DNA of 64,000 nt from Okapia johnstoni. Its lineage: Eukaryota > Chordata > Mammalia > Artiodactyla > Giraffidae. The stretch spans positions 72,655,405 to 72,719,404 of the forward strand of contig CM044322.1 in assembly GCA_024291935.2 (NCBI GenBank), written 5' to 3'. The translations under genes and the position numbers were made by a program. A model generated the notes under the pieces. It saw only the letters and a program-made list of their open reading frames with translations. It searched no databases and was not told the DNA's origin. Below, piece after piece: positions 62,116 to 64,000 of the stretch (within the stretch, counting starts at the first letter, position 1; the number at the start of each line of letters is the position of its first letter).

Positions 62116-62755
62116 CTAGTCATCGGGCCTCTCTGCTGGAGGATCCTCGTCAACAGGGGGCACAGGCTGGCAGCGGAAGTGGTCATTCCAGATCTTAAGG
62201 AAGGTCACACGAAACTTCTGGATGCGGAAGGCGTAGACGATGGGGTTCATGGCCGAGTTGCCGTGCGAGAGGAAGATGGCGATGTATATGAGGATCCTGG
62301 GCATGCGGCAGGAAGGGCAGAAGAGGGTGACGCAGTTGAGGATGTGCAAGGGCAGCCAGCTGAGGGCGAAAAGGAAGAGGATGAGGGCCAGCGACTTGGC
62401 GATCTTCAGCTCCTTCCCATAGTACTTCTGCGGGTCTCCGGAGGAGGCCGACACCTTCTTGTTGAGCTGCTTGCGGATCAGATAGAAGACCTCCATGTAG
62501 ATGAGGACCATGAGCAGCAGCGGGGGTAGCACCCACACGAAGAAGTTGAAGTAAACCATGTACTCCATGCTGATGACCTTCTCAAACTGGCACTCAATCA
62601 CAGGCTCGCCCACGCTGCCATTCGCCAGCCAGTCCCGCTCCACCGCACTCAGGTTGTTCCAGCCGAACATGGGTGTCAGGCCCACCACAAAGGAGAGAAT
62701 CCAGCAGCCAGTGATGGCCACCACAGCTCTTCGAGGAGTCACCACTGTCTTGTAC
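62116..62755 (-). CDS. ADORA1: ADORA1, adenosine A1 receptor, last coding exon
   Basis: Minus-strand exon entered at 62755 through a CTCAG acceptor and ending at TAG 62116-62118. It encodes about residues 115-326 of the Gi-coupled A1 receptor: the end of intracellular loop 2 and transmembrane helices 4-7. Visible landmarks are [14 protein letters not shown] (TM4), the NGS glycosylation site (Asn159), Phe171-Glu172 in loop 2, [12 protein letters not shown] (TM6 with the toggle Trp and Asn254), [11 protein letters not shown] (His278 and NPxxY in TM7) and the palmitoylation-type Cys309. Compared with human as I recall it, position 264 is Arg (human His), 270 is Ile (human Thr) and 277 is Ser (human Thr), all in or near the ligand pocket. 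The exon with the start codon and TM1-3 is beyond the right edge, across a long intron. The frame is open throughout. Confidence 0.97.
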
Positions 62756-64000
62756 CTGAGGGAGAGGAGGGCAGAGTGTGAGGCCCCCTCCTCGGTTCAC
62801 CCAGCCCCAGGGGTCTCTAAGAGGAGCTCCTTGCCCAGCCAGGGCCCAGTAAGTGGTGAGGTGCATGTCTTTGGCCAGAGGGCAAACTCTCTGGGATATA
62901 AAATTTAGGCCAGAACTTGCAATGCACTGGCTCATGTCGCCTGCTGAGGGTGAGAAAGATCTAGAAGAAAATAACAGATGAACTCCTTTAGGAGTTTTAC
63001 TAAAATTACCAAAGTAAAAATTGTTCATATGCACTTGGCACACCCCCACTGGTCCCCATGTGGTAGAAAAGCACCGTCAGAATGAGGGCCCATTTGACAG
63101 CTGAGAAGACTGATGTTCAAGGTACTCAAGTGTTCTCCCCGAGGCCACATGCAGCTTACCTCCCCTCCTTTTTCAGTCATTGTACAGCGCTTATCTCCTG
63201 AAGGGTTCATCTCAAGAACCACCTCTCCTCCCCCAAACTAATTGGGAACTAGTCTCAAGAAAGAAAACTGATGGTCACCGAGGACTACATGCAAGGGACT
63301 CCAATTTAGGCATGCATGCATGGGTGCAATCATTCATTTTTTGAGTGCTTTCTGTGCCAGGCATTGGTCTGTGTGCTGGGAGTAAGATAAAGAATCCCTT
63401 CCTCTACACAGCTCACATTTTGAGTGAAGAAATAGAAAACGTAAAAGTAAGAAATAAGTAATACAACTACAGGTTGTGATATGTCCTTTGAAGAAAATAA
63501 AGAGGACCATGTTAAGGGGCAGAGCCCCCAGCCCTTCTCAGGCCATAACACACACAGATATGAAAACATTAGGATAACACAGGAAATGGGCGAGGCTGCC
63601 CATGGGCCGTGCCTATCTCTACCGCTGTCCCCAAGGTCGAGGAGACAAACTCTAGAGGGGCTCCCCTCTTCCCTTTAAACCAATTCAGCCAGCATCCGGC
63701 ATGTCCTTGGCCCATGCACTGGCCTTGGAATGAGTGCCAAAGGCTGGGCCCTGCCTGGCTCTGGGCCAGCAGCTTGCCCAGTTGTTATTTTCTGATGCAG
63801 CTTCTGAGATGGATGCAGTGGCCTCCTGAGCATGTAAACAGCTACTGAGGCCCACGGGTGTGAATGCAGAGGCCTCCTTCTAGCTCTGTTTTCTTCTGTC
63901 CTGTGCCTGGAGAATCTGCAGCTTTCTCCTCCACAGCAATATTTAAGGTCTCTCTCACCTTGGACCAAAGCCGACCGCTCCTTGAACACTTTACTGGAGT
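62756..64000 (-). other. ADORA1: ADORA1 intron upstream of the last coding exon
   Basis: No exon was recognised here. An L2-like stretch (about 63320-63540, 'gtgctttctgtgccaggcat') is the only repeat seen. Confidence 0.6.

Noticed and set aside
62179..62529. 116-codon plus-strand frame over ADORA1
   Set aside because: It is a shadow of the conserved receptor exon, rich in Glu/Asp/Gly as expected from antisense codons.

Overview
The window is nuclear DNA of a ruminant (cattle/sheep/goat lineage). The evidence is the density of ruminant-specific retroposons: BovB (RTE) LINEs, Bov-tA/Bov-A SINEs, a CHR-type tRNA-derived SINE and a ruminant LTR. The single-copy genes are a piece of the locus that lies at human 1q32. 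Left to right it reads CHI3L1 (+), MYBPH (+), ADORA1 (-), which matches the human order in reverse. All protein-coding content was read as spliced exons with GT/AG boundaries and matching phases.

Layout. 1-10.48 kb: no gene seen; old L2, MIR, L1M and MLT1 relics plus two Bov-tA SINEs. 10.48-15.69 kb: one minus-strand L1 with a broken ORF2 and an internally deleted ORF1. 16.27-26.22 kb (S1) and 34.97-45.20 kb (S2): two near-identical 10-kb segments, each with the CHI3L1 promoter and exons 1-6. S1 stops inside a BovB tail just after exon 6. S2 runs on into exons 7-10, so only the second copy is a whole gene (383 codons, 10 coding exons, 39495-49047). Between them, 26.22-34.96 kb is an AT-rich, repeat-filled and visibly poor-quality stretch: a solo LTR, a BovB full of indels, and a G-rich then T-rich block. 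52.59-60.39 kb: MYBPH (Fn3-Ig-Fn3-Ig) with TATA box and poly(A) signal. 62.12-62.76 kb: the last coding exon of ADORA1 on the minus strand, convergent with MYBPH; the rest of ADORA1 lies beyond the right edge.

Biology. CHI3L1 (YKL-40) is a secreted chitinase-like lectin that has lost the catalytic acid. MYBPH is a thick-filament protein of striated muscle. ADORA1 is the Gi-coupled A1 adenosine receptor. They are neighbours by ancestry and nothing here suggests joint function.

The main point of interest is the partial duplication of CHI3L1. The copies differ by scattered substitutions, one 256-bp indel and many one-base indels. These small indels pile up in each copy on the side facing the intervening segment. 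That pattern fits an assembly join (unmerged haplotypes or contig ends bridged with raw long-read sequence) at least as well as a real copy-number variant. I found no evidence of a wholly new kind of genetic system.
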